Shown piece after piece: positions 7,647 to 14,457 of a DNA stretch of 15,512 bases. Under the pieces are notes generated by a model, which was not told where the DNA came from, did no database searches, and worked only from the letters and a program-made list of their open reading frames with translations. Location of the stretch: positions 1 through 15,512 of the forward strand of contig JAKSQG010000025.1 of assembly GCA_024404275.1 (NCBI GenBank). The letters run 5' to 3'. Source of the stretch: Clostridia bacterium (GTDB lineage: Bacteria > Bacillota > Clostridia > Christensenellales > Aristaeellaceae). The number at the start of each line of letters is the position of its first letter. Position 1 is the first letter of the stretch. Both the position numbers and the translations under genes were made by a program.

Positions 7647-7672
7647 AACTGCAGCTTATAAAAGTTGCAGTT
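7647..7672 (-). repeat. Inverted repeat at the predicted oppA transcription start
   Basis: Seven-base arms AACTGCA (7647-7653) and TGCAGTT (7666-7672) are separated by 12 bases. They lie right after the predicted -10 box, covering about +1 to +26 of the oppA transcript. It could be a repressor operator or a 5'-end hairpin in the mRNA leader. Confidence 0.5.
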
Positions 7673-7679
7673 TGCGTTC

Positions 7680-7685
7680 ATTATA
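7680..7685 (-). promoter_or_regulatory. Probable oppA promoter -10 box
   Basis: The minus strand reads TATAAT at 7685-7680, 63 bases before the oppA ATG. No good -35 hexamer lies 16-18 bases upstream; TTGCAT at 7711-7706 is 20 bases away. The upstream DNA is strongly AT-rich. A poor -35 suggests that an activator helps at this promoter. Confidence 0.55.
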
Positions 7686-7697
7686 ATACAAAAAAAG

Positions 7698-7710
7698 TGC
7701 ATATAATGCA
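7698..7710. repeat. TGCAT-ATA-ATGCA dyad over the oppA -35 region
   Basis: A perfect 5+3+5 dyad lies 12 bases upstream of the oppA -10 box, where a -35 element would be. It shares the TGCA core with the inverted repeat at 7647-7672. Candidate regulator-binding site; the regulator is unknown. Confidence 0.45.
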
Positions 7711-7822
7711 AGATATTATTGAAGAAGAAAAATAAAAAATGCAATTTAGAAACAATTAAATTTGCAAAATGGAAAAACTTGTACCAATTTATACATGTGC
7801 CTTGCAGGGTTGGATTTTTCCC

Positions 7823-7837
7823 CCAAATCGTTTTCAA
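7823..7837 (-). promoter_or_regulatory. Possible cre-like (CcpA) site over the malic enzyme -35 box
   Basis: Minus-strand TTGAAAACGATTTGG matches the catabolite-responsive element consensus (WTGNAANCGNWNNCW) except at its last two bases. It overlaps the -35 hexamer of the malic enzyme promoter, where CcpA binding would repress. One partial match may be chance. Confidence 0.3.
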
Positions 7838-7859
7838 AAAGGGGTGTTTATGGTATACT
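7831..7859 (+). promoter_or_regulatory. Promoter of the malic enzyme gene
   Basis: A -35 TTTTCA (7831-7836), a 17-base spacer and an extended -10 TGGTATACT (TATACT at 7854-7859) lie about 55 bases before the ATG. The TG extension compensates for the imperfect -35. Confidence 0.75.
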
Positions 7860-7873
7860 GATAGCATGAAAAA

Positions 7874-7891
7874 AGGATCCTTGCGGATCCT
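7874..7891 (+). other. Small leader hairpin before malic enzyme
   Basis: AGGATCC (7874-7880) pairs with GGATCCT (7885-7891) around TTGC, just ahead of the ribosome binding site (GGAGG, 7897-7901). No U tract follows. It may stabilise the 5' end of the mRNA; no regulatory role can be shown. Confidence 0.45.
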
Positions 7892-7911
7892 GTTACGGAG
7901 GAAAAACTCTG

Positions 7912-9099
7912 ATGGACTACGCTAAGGAATCGCTTCGCCTGCACCGCGAATGGGGCGGCAAGATCGAAATCAAATCGGCAGTGGAGATCAAGAGCCGCGA
8001 GGATCTTTCCCTGTGCTATACGCCCGGTGTGGCGCAGCCCTGCCTTGAAATACAGAAGGATTATGACCTGTCTTTTGAACTGACCCGCCGCCATAATCTG
8101 GTGGCGGTGGTGACCGACGGCACCGCGGTGCTGGGTCTGGGCGATATCGGTCCCGAAGCCGGCATGCCCGTGATGGAGGGCAAGTGCGCCCTGTTCAAGG
8201 CCTTCGGCGATGTCGACGCCTTCCCCATCTGTGTGCGCAGCAAGGATGTGGATGAGATCGTGCGTACGGTGTACCTGATCTCTGGTTCCTTTGGCGGCAT
8301 CAATCTGGAGGATATTGCCGCACCGCGCTGCTTTGAAATCGAGCGCAAACTGAAGGAAGTGTGCGACATCCCCGTTTTCCACGATGATCAGCACGGTACC
8401 GCCATTGTGGTGGCGGCGGCCATGATCAACGCGCTGAAGGCGACAGGCCGCAGGATGGAGGATGCCAAAGTGGTCATCAACGGCGCGGGCAGCGCCGGCA
8501 TTGCCATCGGCACGCATCTGATGAGTCTGGGTATCCGTCATCTGAAGATGGTGGACCGCTACGGCATTCTGTGCGAGGGGGCGGTCGATATGAACCCTGC
8601 TCAGCTGGAAATGGCCCGCAAGACCAACCCCGAAAAGATGAGCGGTCTGCTGGCGGATGCCATGAAGGGTGCGGATGTGTTCATCGGCGTCAGCGCTCCC
8701 AACGTGGTGAGCCGTGAGATGGTGGCCTCCATGGCCAAGGATCCCATCGTGTTTGCCATGGCCAACCCCGTGCCCGAGATCAGCCGCGATGATGCGCTGG
8801 CTGCCGGCGCCGCGGTGGTGGGCACGGGCCGCAGCGACTATCCCAACCAGATCAACAATGTGCTGGCTTTCCCGGGCTTGTTCCGCGGTGCGCTGGATGT
8901 GCGTGCAAGGGACATCAACGAAGCCATGAAGCGTGCGGCCTCCTTTGCGCTGGCGGAACTGGTCAGTGAAAAGGAACTGACAAAAGAATACATCCTGCCG
9001 CTGGCCTTTGATCCCCGCGTGGGACCGGCGGTCGCCAAGGCAGTGGCGAAAGCCGCTGTGGAGAGCGGCGTGGCGCGCCTGCCGCTGAGCGAAGAATAA
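7912..9099 (+). CDS. NAD(P)-dependent malic enzyme (short bacterial type)
   Basis: Oxidative decarboxylation of L-malate to pyruvate and CO2 with reduction of NAD(P), in the cytoplasm. The 395 residues match the compact bacterial form. Visible motifs are CYTPGV with catalytic Tyr36, EGKCALFK with Lys91, the metal-binding NLED (Glu133, Asp134) and FHDDQHGT (Asp158/159), and the Rossmann GAGSAG (191-196). Asp215 at the end of the second Rossmann strand (KMVDR) favours NAD over NADP, though this is only an indication. MANPVPEI and GTGRSDYPNQINN complete the C-terminal signature. Monocistronic by appearance, with its own promoter and a terminator 9 bases downstream. Confidence 0.95.
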   Translation: MDYAKESLRLHREWGGKIEIKSAVEIKSREDLSLCYTPGVAQPCLEIQKDYDLSFELTRRHNLVAVVTDGTAVLGLGDIGPEAGMPVMEGKCALFKAFGDVDAFPICVRSKDVDEIVRTVYLISGSFGGINLEDIAAPRCFEIERKLKEVCDIPVFHDDQHGTAIVVAAAMINALKATGRRMEDAKVVINGAGSAGIAIGTHLMSLGIRHLKMVDRYGILCEGAVDMNPAQLEMARKTNPEKMSGLLADAMKGADVFIGVSAPNVVSREMVASMAKDPIVFAMANPVPEISRDDALAAGAAVVGTGRSDYPNQINNVLAFPGLFRGALDVRARDINEAMKRAASFALAELVSEKELTKEYILPLAFDPRVGPAVAKAVAKAAVESGVARLPLSEE

Positions 9100-9107
9100 A
9101 AAATGAT

Positions 9108-9136
9108 CGTCCGCGGGCATTTCCGCGGGCGTTTTT
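9108..9136 (+). terminator. Terminator after malic enzyme
   Basis: A 9-bp GC-rich stem (9108-9116 with 9123-9131, one wobble pair, six-base loop) is followed by TTTTT (9132-9136). No clear promoter appears between it and the next gene at 9191, so that gene may depend partly on read-through. Confidence 0.85.
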
Positions 9137-9190
9137 GATCGGCTTTGGGCTTGGGGCGGGGTCGGAAACGAGCCGGAGAACGGAGGAAAA

Positions 9191-9724
9191 ATGAAGCTAT
9201 TCGGAACGCTGTATCTGGATAAAGAGAAAGATATCATCGTATCGCTGATGATGGAAGGGGAAAGGCTCTTTTATGTGCTGCGCACGCCCAACCACGGCAC
9301 GGGCAATCTGATCAGCAACCTTGCGGCGGTGTGCGGCTTACCGGTCAGCTTTGATGAAAACGGACTCAAGGAGATCCGCGGTGAGATCCCCTGCTATGTG
9401 GACGGCGAAAACCGCCGGGTGTATATCCTGCGCCTTGCCGATACCAAGGTGGCCAACATCTACCCTGACGGACAGATCGAACGCCGGGCAGCCATCCCTG
9501 CTATTGCCAAAACGCTGATGAGCCAGACCAAGGAATACGAGCTGGATAAGCACAAAACGCTGGTGAAGACCTATATCCGTGAGGAAGTGAAATTCCGCTC
9601 CGATCTGCACACCCATCGCAGTGGCAACCTTAGCCCCGATCTGCTGATTGCGCTCGGCATCCATCATCAGCTGCGTTACCCTTATTATTACATCAAGAAG
9701 CTGGGGCTGCGTCTGACCGAGTAG
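9191..9724 (+). CDS. Adenosine-deaminase-like protein, N-terminal part (ends at in-frame TAG)
   Basis: 177 residues starting after a good site (GGAGG, 9182-9186). Residues 1 to about 135 form a domain I do not recognise (strands rich in VYILRL and IPCYVDGE). The end carries DLHTHRSGNLSPD, the first zinc motif of adenosine deaminases (His140, His142), and RYPYYYIKKLGLRLTE. The other zinc and catalytic motifs lie in the next open stretch in the same frame, so alone this product would be an incomplete enzyme. The two parts together look like one gene of about 834 codons interrupted by TAG at 9722-9724. Family assignment of the motif is firm; the substrate is not known. Confidence 0.75.
   Translation: MKLFGTLYLDKEKDIIVSLMMEGERLFYVLRTPNHGTGNLISNLAAVCGLPVSFDENGLKEIRGEIPCYVDGENRRVYILRLADTKVANIYPDGQIERRAAIPAIAKTLMSQTKEYELDKHKTLVKTYIREEVKFRSDLHTHRSGNLSPDLLIALGIHHQLRYPYYYIKKLGLRLTE
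9722..9724 (+). other. In-frame TAG interrupting the deaminase-like gene
   Basis: The frame reads GAG TAG CAG CGG and stays open on both sides, from 9191 to 11695. No base is lost or gained, and the flanking protein reads smoothly (LRLTE, stop, QRRLMEERR). None of the 15 other gene ends in this window uses TAG. Options are a point mutation (for example from CAG or GAG), a sequence error, or UAG read-through/recoding. Sequence alone cannot choose. Confidence 0.85.
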
Positions 9725-9736
9725 CAGCGGCGTCTT

Positions 9737-11695
9737 ATGGAAGAAAGACGCAGAATCACCGAGGAACGTTTCCATGACAGCCAGCTCACAGGCAAATACC
9801 GGGAGCGGCTGTTTGATGACAACACCTTCATCAATTTTGCCGCGCTGATGCTGAATGAACACAGTGCCTATAATATTCCGCGGGTGCGGGCTTCCCTGGC
9901 GGTGCTGAAGGATGGTCAGGCGGTCTTTACCGATCTGGAAAAGGTGTATCTGTACCGTTATGTATTCACCAAAGGTGTCCCTGCGGAGGACAAAATTGAA
10001 CTGAAAAACATCGATCAGCTGCCTGATGCGGATATCGTTTCCGCCATTGTGCAGATGGAATCAGATCGTAGTCATCCTGTCTACAGCAAAAACACCCTGT
10101 ATCAGGATACGCTGCTGTGGGTTGCCCGCAGCTATCGGCGCAGCGGCGTTCATTATGCCGAGATCTCCGATACTGCTCTCGTCAAGGAATCGGAAGCAGC
10201 CGAAACGCTTGCGCAGATCCATGCCGTCATGCCCGCGGTCACCGCGGAAACAGGTGTTACGCTTCGCTTCCTTGCCGCCATCCGGCGCATTCCGCTGATA
10301 ATGGGGCACAGCGGCGATGCGCCGCAGAATGCCTATGCCGAAAACCTGCGTGTGCTGCGGGCAGTCGCGGGCGACCCCTATGTGGCGGGCAGCGATTTTG
10401 TGGGCGAGGAAATGAACGATATCCGTGAGCTGCAGCCCGTCATGAACGCGGTACTGCGCATTGCGAAGGAGCATCCCTCCTTTGTGGTGCGCATCCACGC
10501 CGGTGAAAACGATGCTCTGCCCGATAACGTGCTCAACAGCCTGCTTTCTGTGGAAAAGGCATTGCTGCCGGGGCAGACCTTTCCGCATGTGCGCATCGGT
10601 CACGGTCTGTACACCGCCAACCTGAAGAGCGAAAAGGGACGGGCACTGCTGGAACTGCTGCGGCGCAGGCAGGCTGTGCTGGAATTCCAAATCACTTCCA
10701 ACGTGCGCCTCAATAATCTGTCCCGACTGAACCGGCATCCATTGCGGCAGTATCTGAATGCGGGCATCTACTGTGTGCAGGGTACCGATGGCGGTGCGCT
10801 TTACGGAACCGATTCCATTGACGAACAGCTTTCTTTGGAAAGAATGCTGGAGCTTTCCGATGAGGAGCTGCTGCGCATGCGTCAGGCGGAAAAAGAAATC
10901 ATCGACCGATCCATGCGGGAGTTTGAACAGAAAAAAACCGTCTTCCGTGCCCGGTGCGCGGAGGGCGCGGAAGCGGCGTTCTACCGTGAGCGCATCCTGC
11001 AGGATACGGGAACGGTCCTGCTGTTTGATACAGGACGGCTTGCCAGCACTGATGCGCTGAAGGAGCAGATTGCCCCGCTGCCGCAGGACCGTGTGCCGGT
11101 GGTGATAGCGGGCGGCAGCTTCAACAATGCGGTACGTCGTACCCGCCTCCGGGAGGCAGATTGCCGTCTGCTGGATGATCTGCTCAAAAGAGCCCGGAGC
11201 GGCAAATTCTTTGTGGTCATTGGGCCGTCTCTCGGCGGCTATGAGCGCTATATTCTGGAAAAGGCGGGGACGGAACTGCCGGTATTCGCCTTCGTTCCGG
11301 CGCAAATCAGCGAAGCCGAACGGATGCGTCTGGAAAAAAGCGGCGTCAAGGTGCGGGTGGCACTCGAATGCTCCCCGCAGGGTGTCTATAAGAGCGTTGC
11401 CTATGAGATCTTCAAGCGCCGTCCCTCTGTCATTATTGCCCTGGACGGCAATGCGGCAGCTTCGAACCTCATTCAGGATGCCAAAAACAGCCGTTATCTG
11501 AGCCGTACCTTCATCGGCGCCTCCTCCCGTGCGCTGCGGGCGAAGGCTGCTTCGCTGCAGGGTTATGTGACGCTGCTGGATGACTGGGATACGGCGGAAA
11601 GCATCGCCGCGTATGTGGATTACTACTACGACCTGCTCCAAAAGCCCGTTTCCGAAAGCCTGAAAAAACCCGGCAGCCGCAAAACGGAGGGCTGA
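9737..11695 (+). CDS. Adenosine-deaminase-like protein, main catalytic part plus Rossmann-like C-terminal domain
   Basis: 652 residues counted from the ATG at 9737, in the same frame as the 9191 ORF. That ATG has no ribosome binding site (upstream AGCAGCGGCGTCTT), so independent translation is doubtful. Deaminase motifs in order are VHYAEIS (138-144), SDFVGEE (219-225), IHAGE (zinc His254, catalytic Glu257), RIGHG (His289), TSNV (320-323) and GTDGG (zinc Asp351). In canonical adenosine deaminase the last motif has a second Asp, which is Gly here, so substrate or activity may differ. Residues about 425-615 form a second alpha/beta domain with VVIAGGSFN, VVIGPSLGGYER and IIALDGNAAASNLIQDA, a pattern reminiscent of SLOG/Rossmann nucleotide-binding domains; this is tentative. 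No deaminase partner gene is adjacent. Confidence 0.75.
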   Translation: MEERRRITEERFHDSQLTGKYRERLFDDNTFINFAALMLNEHSAYNIPRVRASLAVLKDGQAVFTDLEKVYLYRYVFTKGVPAEDKIELKNIDQLPDADIVSAIVQMESDRSHPVYSKNTLYQDTLLWVARSYRRSGVHYAEISDTALVKESEAAETLAQIHAVMPAVTAETGVTLRFLAAIRRIPLIMGHSGDAPQNAYAENLRVLRAVAGDPYVAGSDFVGEEMNDIRELQPVMNAVLRIAKEHPSFVVRIHAGENDALPDNVLNSLLSVEKALLPGQTFPHVRIGHGLYTANLKSEKGRALLELLRRRQAVLEFQITSNVRLNNLSRLNRHPLRQYLNAGIYCVQGTDGGALYGTDSIDEQLSLERMLELSDEELLRMRQAEKEIIDRSMREFEQKKTVFRARCAEGAEAAFYRERILQDTGTVLLFDTGRLASTDALKEQIAPLPQDRVPVVIAGGSFNNAVRRTRLREADCRLLDDLLKRARSGKFFVVIGPSLGGYERYILEKAGTELPVFAFVPAQISEAERMRLEKSGVKVRVALECSPQGVYKSVAYEIFKRRPSVIIALDGNAAASNLIQDAKNSRYLSRTFIGASSRALRAKAASLQGYVTLLDDWDTAESIAAYVDYYYDLLQKPVSESLKKPGSRKTEG

Positions 11696-11700
11696 ATCAC

Positions 11701-11739
11701 AAAAAAAGGACTGTGACAGTGCGTCACAGTCCTTTTTTT
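11701..11739. terminator. Bidirectional terminator between convergent genes
   Basis: A 10-bp perfect stem (11708-11717 with 11723-11732, five-base loop) is flanked by A7 (11701-11707) and T7 (11733-11739), so it can work on both strands. It serves the deaminase-like gene (plus) and the desuccinylase-like operon (minus). Confidence 0.95.
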
Positions 11740-11746
11740 GTTGATC

Positions 11747-12679
11747 TTATTCCACCTCGGGGATCAGCTTCAAAACGGCGGTGTTTTCGTATGTCATGGG
11801 TTCATCGCCGGCAAACGCTACCACGCCGTAGACGGGGGCGCGCAGTTCGGAGCGGACAGTTCCCTCATATGGATCGAGGATGGTGGCCAGCAGCTGCCCC
11901 TTCTCGACGCGCTGACCGGGCTTGACAAGGCACTGCAGAAAACCGGAGGTCGCGGCACGAAGGCTGACCATGTCCTCCCCGTTTATGATCTCGGAACGGT
12001 AGCCGCCGTGCGCACGGTAGTTGATGATGCCGCGGCGGGACATGAAATTCAGCACCGCGTCCTCTGCCTGCTGGGCGCTTTCGGTATCGATGCGGGCAGT
12101 GTTGGTGGTGTAGAGCGAGGAGGCGGGCGCGCCACAGATATAACAGTTGTAGTTGAGGGTGGCGGTGTCAAAGGGACGCGGCGGCTGTACGACCACATAG
12201 GGCAAACCAAACTCTGCCGCCAGCTTCGGATCCTCATAGCCGGTCTTCATCATGCGGATGTGCGGCACAAAGGCGCCGGGCATATAAAAGGAAGCAAATT
12301 GTACGCCGTAACGGTAATCCTTGATCTGCTCAAACACGCCGGCGGCAATGCGCTGTGTGGTCTCGCCCTTGTCGTAGCCGGGGAACATGCGGTTGATGTC
12401 GGTATTGTCAATGCACCAGAAACGGCGTTTGGTGTTGATGGAGTAGGAGTTGACACAGGGAATGACCAGAATCTGCTGCCCCTCTATCAGCTTGCCGTCC
12501 TCTTCCAGACGCTTCAGCCGGGCAACCAGACGGGAAGCGCAGTACAGCTGCTGGTTTTCGTTGCCGCGCATGCTGCCCACGATGCACAGGGCTTTTTCGC
12601 CCTCGCCGAAGGTGTAACCGGTCACACGGAAGGCATCCCGGTAGATGCCGGGAATTTCAAACAGGATTTCTTTTTTCAT
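11747..12679 (-). CDS. Succinylglutamate desuccinylase/aspartoacylase-like protein lacking the zinc site (probable pseudoenzyme)
   Basis: 310 residues, paralogous to the gene just upstream. It keeps family scaffold motifs: TDINRMFPG (93-101, the substrate-binding DxNRxFPG) and a C-terminal lipoyl-like beta region (AATSGFLQCLVKPGQRVEKGQLL, about 224-246). The zinc motif HGDE is replaced by RGNE (Arg38, Glu41). The second zinc histidine is replaced by Phe128 (QFAS), and the catalytic Glu position holds Thr191 (SLYTTN). A zinc-hydrolase mechanism therefore looks impossible. It may act as a binding or regulatory partner of the active paralogue. Its ATG overlaps the upstream stop (ATGA), so translation is coupled. 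Last gene of the operon, followed by a strong terminator. Confidence 0.8.
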   Translation of the reverse strand: MKKEILFEIPGIYRDAFRVTGYTFGEGEKALCIVGSMRGNENQQLYCASRLVARLKRLEEDGKLIEGQQILVIPCVNSYSINTKRRFWCIDNTDINRMFPGYDKGETTQRIAAGVFEQIKDYRYGVQFASFYMPGAFVPHIRMMKTGYEDPKLAAEFGLPYVVVQPPRPFDTATLNYNCYICGAPASSLYTTNTARIDTESAQQAEDAVLNFMSRRGIINYRAHGGYRSEIINGEDMVSLRAATSGFLQCLVKPGQRVEKGQLLATILDPYEGTVRSELRAPVYGVVAFAGDEPMTYENTAVLKLIPEVE

Positions 12680-13638
12680 TGCGGCTGACCTCCGATCTCC
12701 CTTTTGAGGATGCGCGCCATCAGCGATCCCTGATCGACAATGGGGTATTCACGGACGGTAAACAGCCAGCCATTGCAGGGGGAAAGCACAGGGTACAGGG
12801 TCTTGCCGCTCAAGGGATCGATGATGAGACCGATCTCATCCCCCTTTTTCAGCATGGCGCCGTGGGACAGCGTTTTGACAAAGACGCCGGCGGCGGGAGC
12901 GTTCAAAAACTCCACTTCATCGGGGTCGGAAGAAATGATGGGCTTGCGGACGGGCGCCGTCTCGCCGCTCCAGATGTTCAATTCCTTCATCAGGTTAAAG
13001 ATACCGTCGGTCAGCTGATCGCCGTATTCCTTGGTAATGCGCATGCCCACGCCCATTTCCACCACCAGCGTATCCGTGCCGCGGCTGTTGAGGCTGTAGG
13101 CCAGCGTGGCTTCCAGCACGGTGGAGGCGCCGTGTACCCAGATAAAATCCACATTGGCCTTTTGCGCGATGGGCACCAGACGTTCAGCGCTCATCTCGTT
13201 GATGCGGATCTGAGGGATCTCGGTCAGATAGATGTTGGAGGCATGGATATCGATCGCCAGCGTGCTGCCTTCCAGATCATGCACGATGCGGGAGGCGATG
13301 TACTCGTTCATGTCGCCATCCTCGCTGCCGGGAAAGATGCGGTTCATGTCCAGGTCAAAGGCGGGAATGCCGCGGCTGACCGATTCGATGCCGAAGGGAT
13401 TCATGGCGGGATAAATGTCCACCGTGCCCAGCAGGCATTCGGGGTGGGCGGCAATGCGCTGCTGCACCTGCCAGCAGACATACTGCCCTTCCAGCTCATC
13501 GCCGTGGATACCGGTCACGATGCTGATGCGGCGTCCGTTGGAGCCGTTTTCGGATTCGATACGGTTTTTGCGGATGTACAGTTTTTCATCTACCGGCAGC
13601 CCGACCTCGGTGACAGTCAGCAGGGTATTTCGGATCAT
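12676..13638 (-). CDS. Succinylglutamate desuccinylase/aspartoacylase family zinc hydrolase
   Basis: 320 residues with the M14-like amidohydrolase core. Zinc ligands His45 and Glu48 are in GIHGDE and His132 in AIDIHAS. FDLDMNRIFPG (94-104) supplies the substrate-binding Asn-Arg. The catalytic Glu194 is in LVVEMG. A C-terminal beta domain (AAGVFVKTLSHGAMLKKGDEIG) follows, as in AstE relatives. The family cleaves amide bonds of N-acyl or gamma-linked amino acids; the substrate here is unknown, and there are no arginine-catabolism genes, so AstE itself is unlikely. It starts 3 bases after the transglutaminase stop with GGGAGG upstream. Context suggests it trims the product of the nearby ATP-grasp ligase. 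Confidence 0.88.
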   Translation of the reverse strand: MIRNTLLTVTEVGLPVDEKLYIRKNRIESENGSNGRRISIVTGIHGDELEGQYVCWQVQQRIAAHPECLLGTVDIYPAMNPFGIESVSRGIPAFDLDMNRIFPGSEDGDMNEYIASRIVHDLEGSTLAIDIHASNIYLTEIPQIRINEMSAERLVPIAQKANVDFIWVHGASTVLEATLAYSLNSRGTDTLVVEMGVGMRITKEYGDQLTDGIFNLMKELNIWSGETAPVRKPIISSDPDEVEFLNAPAAGVFVKTLSHGAMLKKGDEIGLIIDPLSGKTLYPVLSPCNGWLFTVREYPIVDQGSLMARILKREIGGQPQ

Positions 13639-13641
13639 CGG

Positions 13642-14424
13642 TCAAACCTCCCATACTTGCGCTGTACTGCTGCCGCTTTGTACGGCAGTGCCCGTAAACA
13701 GGCCGCGGTTCAGCGGACAGTCGTTGGCGTCCCGTCCATGGGAAACGCGGATATAATCAGAAGTAATCATGCGGTGATTGGTGGGGTCATAGCCCTGCCA
13801 ACGGCCGTCAAGCAGCAGCTCCACCCAGGCGTGGGAGGCACCTTCGCCGGCCATGAAACCCACCACATAGCGGCAGGGGATGCCGCGCAGGCGCAGCAGC
13901 GACAGCATGATGTGCGCCTCGTCCTGACATACGCCCCGCAAGGCGGCAGCGGCGGCTTCGGCGGTGGTGCCGCTTTCGGTGGCTCCCGGTGTGTAGCGGA
14001 AACGCTCCGCCAGCAGATCCATCACGGCCGGTGCCATCGTCCCCGCGTCGGAAACGTCGGGCAGCATGCTGCTAAGTGCCTGCATGGCGGGACCGGGTGC
14101 AGTCAGCGGCGTTTGCAGGGCGAAAGCCCCCAGCGGCTCTCCGGACAGAAGGGGAAGACCTTTTTCGGGGTCCTCATTTGCCACGGTACCGCTGACGGTC
14201 AGCTGCAGCGCCGTATGTTCATCTTTGACAAAGCCCAGCAGCTTCAACCCGGAATAGTCTTCCGCAATCCAGTAGGGACAGAACGGTTCCAGAGAAATGC
14301 TGACGCCCTCGGGCTTTTGCAGCGGGGTGGTCTGCGGCATGCACCGCAGGGTAAAACGGTGACAATAAACAGGGGAGGAAAATGTGAGCCCCAGCTGAAA
14401 AGAAAACCCCAGCCGACGGATCAT
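13642..14424 (-). CDS. Transglutaminase-like cysteine protease
   Basis: 260 residues with the bacterial transglutaminase-like core in the C-terminal half: Cys166 in GVCQDEAH, His198 in GASHAWVE and Asp213 in GYDPTN, then HGRDANDCPLNRG. The N-terminal 110 residues are a beta-rich region as in relatives found next to alpha-E and circularly permuted ATP-grasp genes. No signal peptide is seen, so it is probably cytoplasmic. These proteins usually act as proteases or amidases rather than crosslinkers. A GTG directly precedes the ATG; the ATG is chosen because it is 9 bases after GGGGAGG. It lies 33 bases after the alpha-E gene in the same operon. Confidence 0.9.
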   Translation of the reverse strand: MIRRLGFSFQLGLTFSSPVYCHRFTLRCMPQTTPLQKPEGVSISLEPFCPYWIAEDYSGLKLLGFVKDEHTALQLTVSGTVANEDPEKGLPLLSGEPLGAFALQTPLTAPGPAMQALSSMLPDVSDAGTMAPAVMDLLAERFRYTPGATESGTTAEAAAAALRGVCQDEAHIMLSLLRLRGIPCRYVVGFMAGEGASHAWVELLLDGRWQGYDPTNHRMITSDYIRVSHGRDANDCPLNRGLFTGTAVQSGSSTAQVWEV

Positions 14425-14457
14425 CACACATTTCCTCCCCTTTTCAGAAGCTTGATT

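Larger units (their letters stand above)
7618..7911. other. AT-rich divergent intergenic region between oppA and malic enzyme
   Basis: These 294 bases hold the divergent promoters and no credible gene. The centre (about 7686-7795) is very A/T-rich, with repeated TGCA-containing words near 7646, 7652, 7667, 7699, 7707, 7740 and 7763. The short ORFs here lack ribosome binding sites and resemble nothing known. Confidence 0.7.

Noticed and set aside
7834..9237. A 467-codon minus-strand open frame opposite malic enzyme
   Set aside because: The translation is His/Gln-rich antisense noise, and it crosses the malic enzyme promoter and terminator.
9737..9739. The ATG at 9737 as the start of an independent gene
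   Set aside because: No Shine-Dalgarno sequence lies upstream and the product would lack the first two zinc ligands. I keep the coordinates for the open stretch but treat it as a continuation of the 9191 gene.
9191..11695. A RADAR-type (RdrA/RdrB) antiphage locus
   Set aside because: The large deaminase is suggestive, but no RdrA ATPase or other defence gene lies in the window and the neighbours are metabolic.
12676..13638. AstE of the arginine succinyltransferase pathway
   Set aside because: The family fold matches, but no astA, astB, astC or astD gene is nearby and the context is the ATP-grasp/alpha-E cluster.
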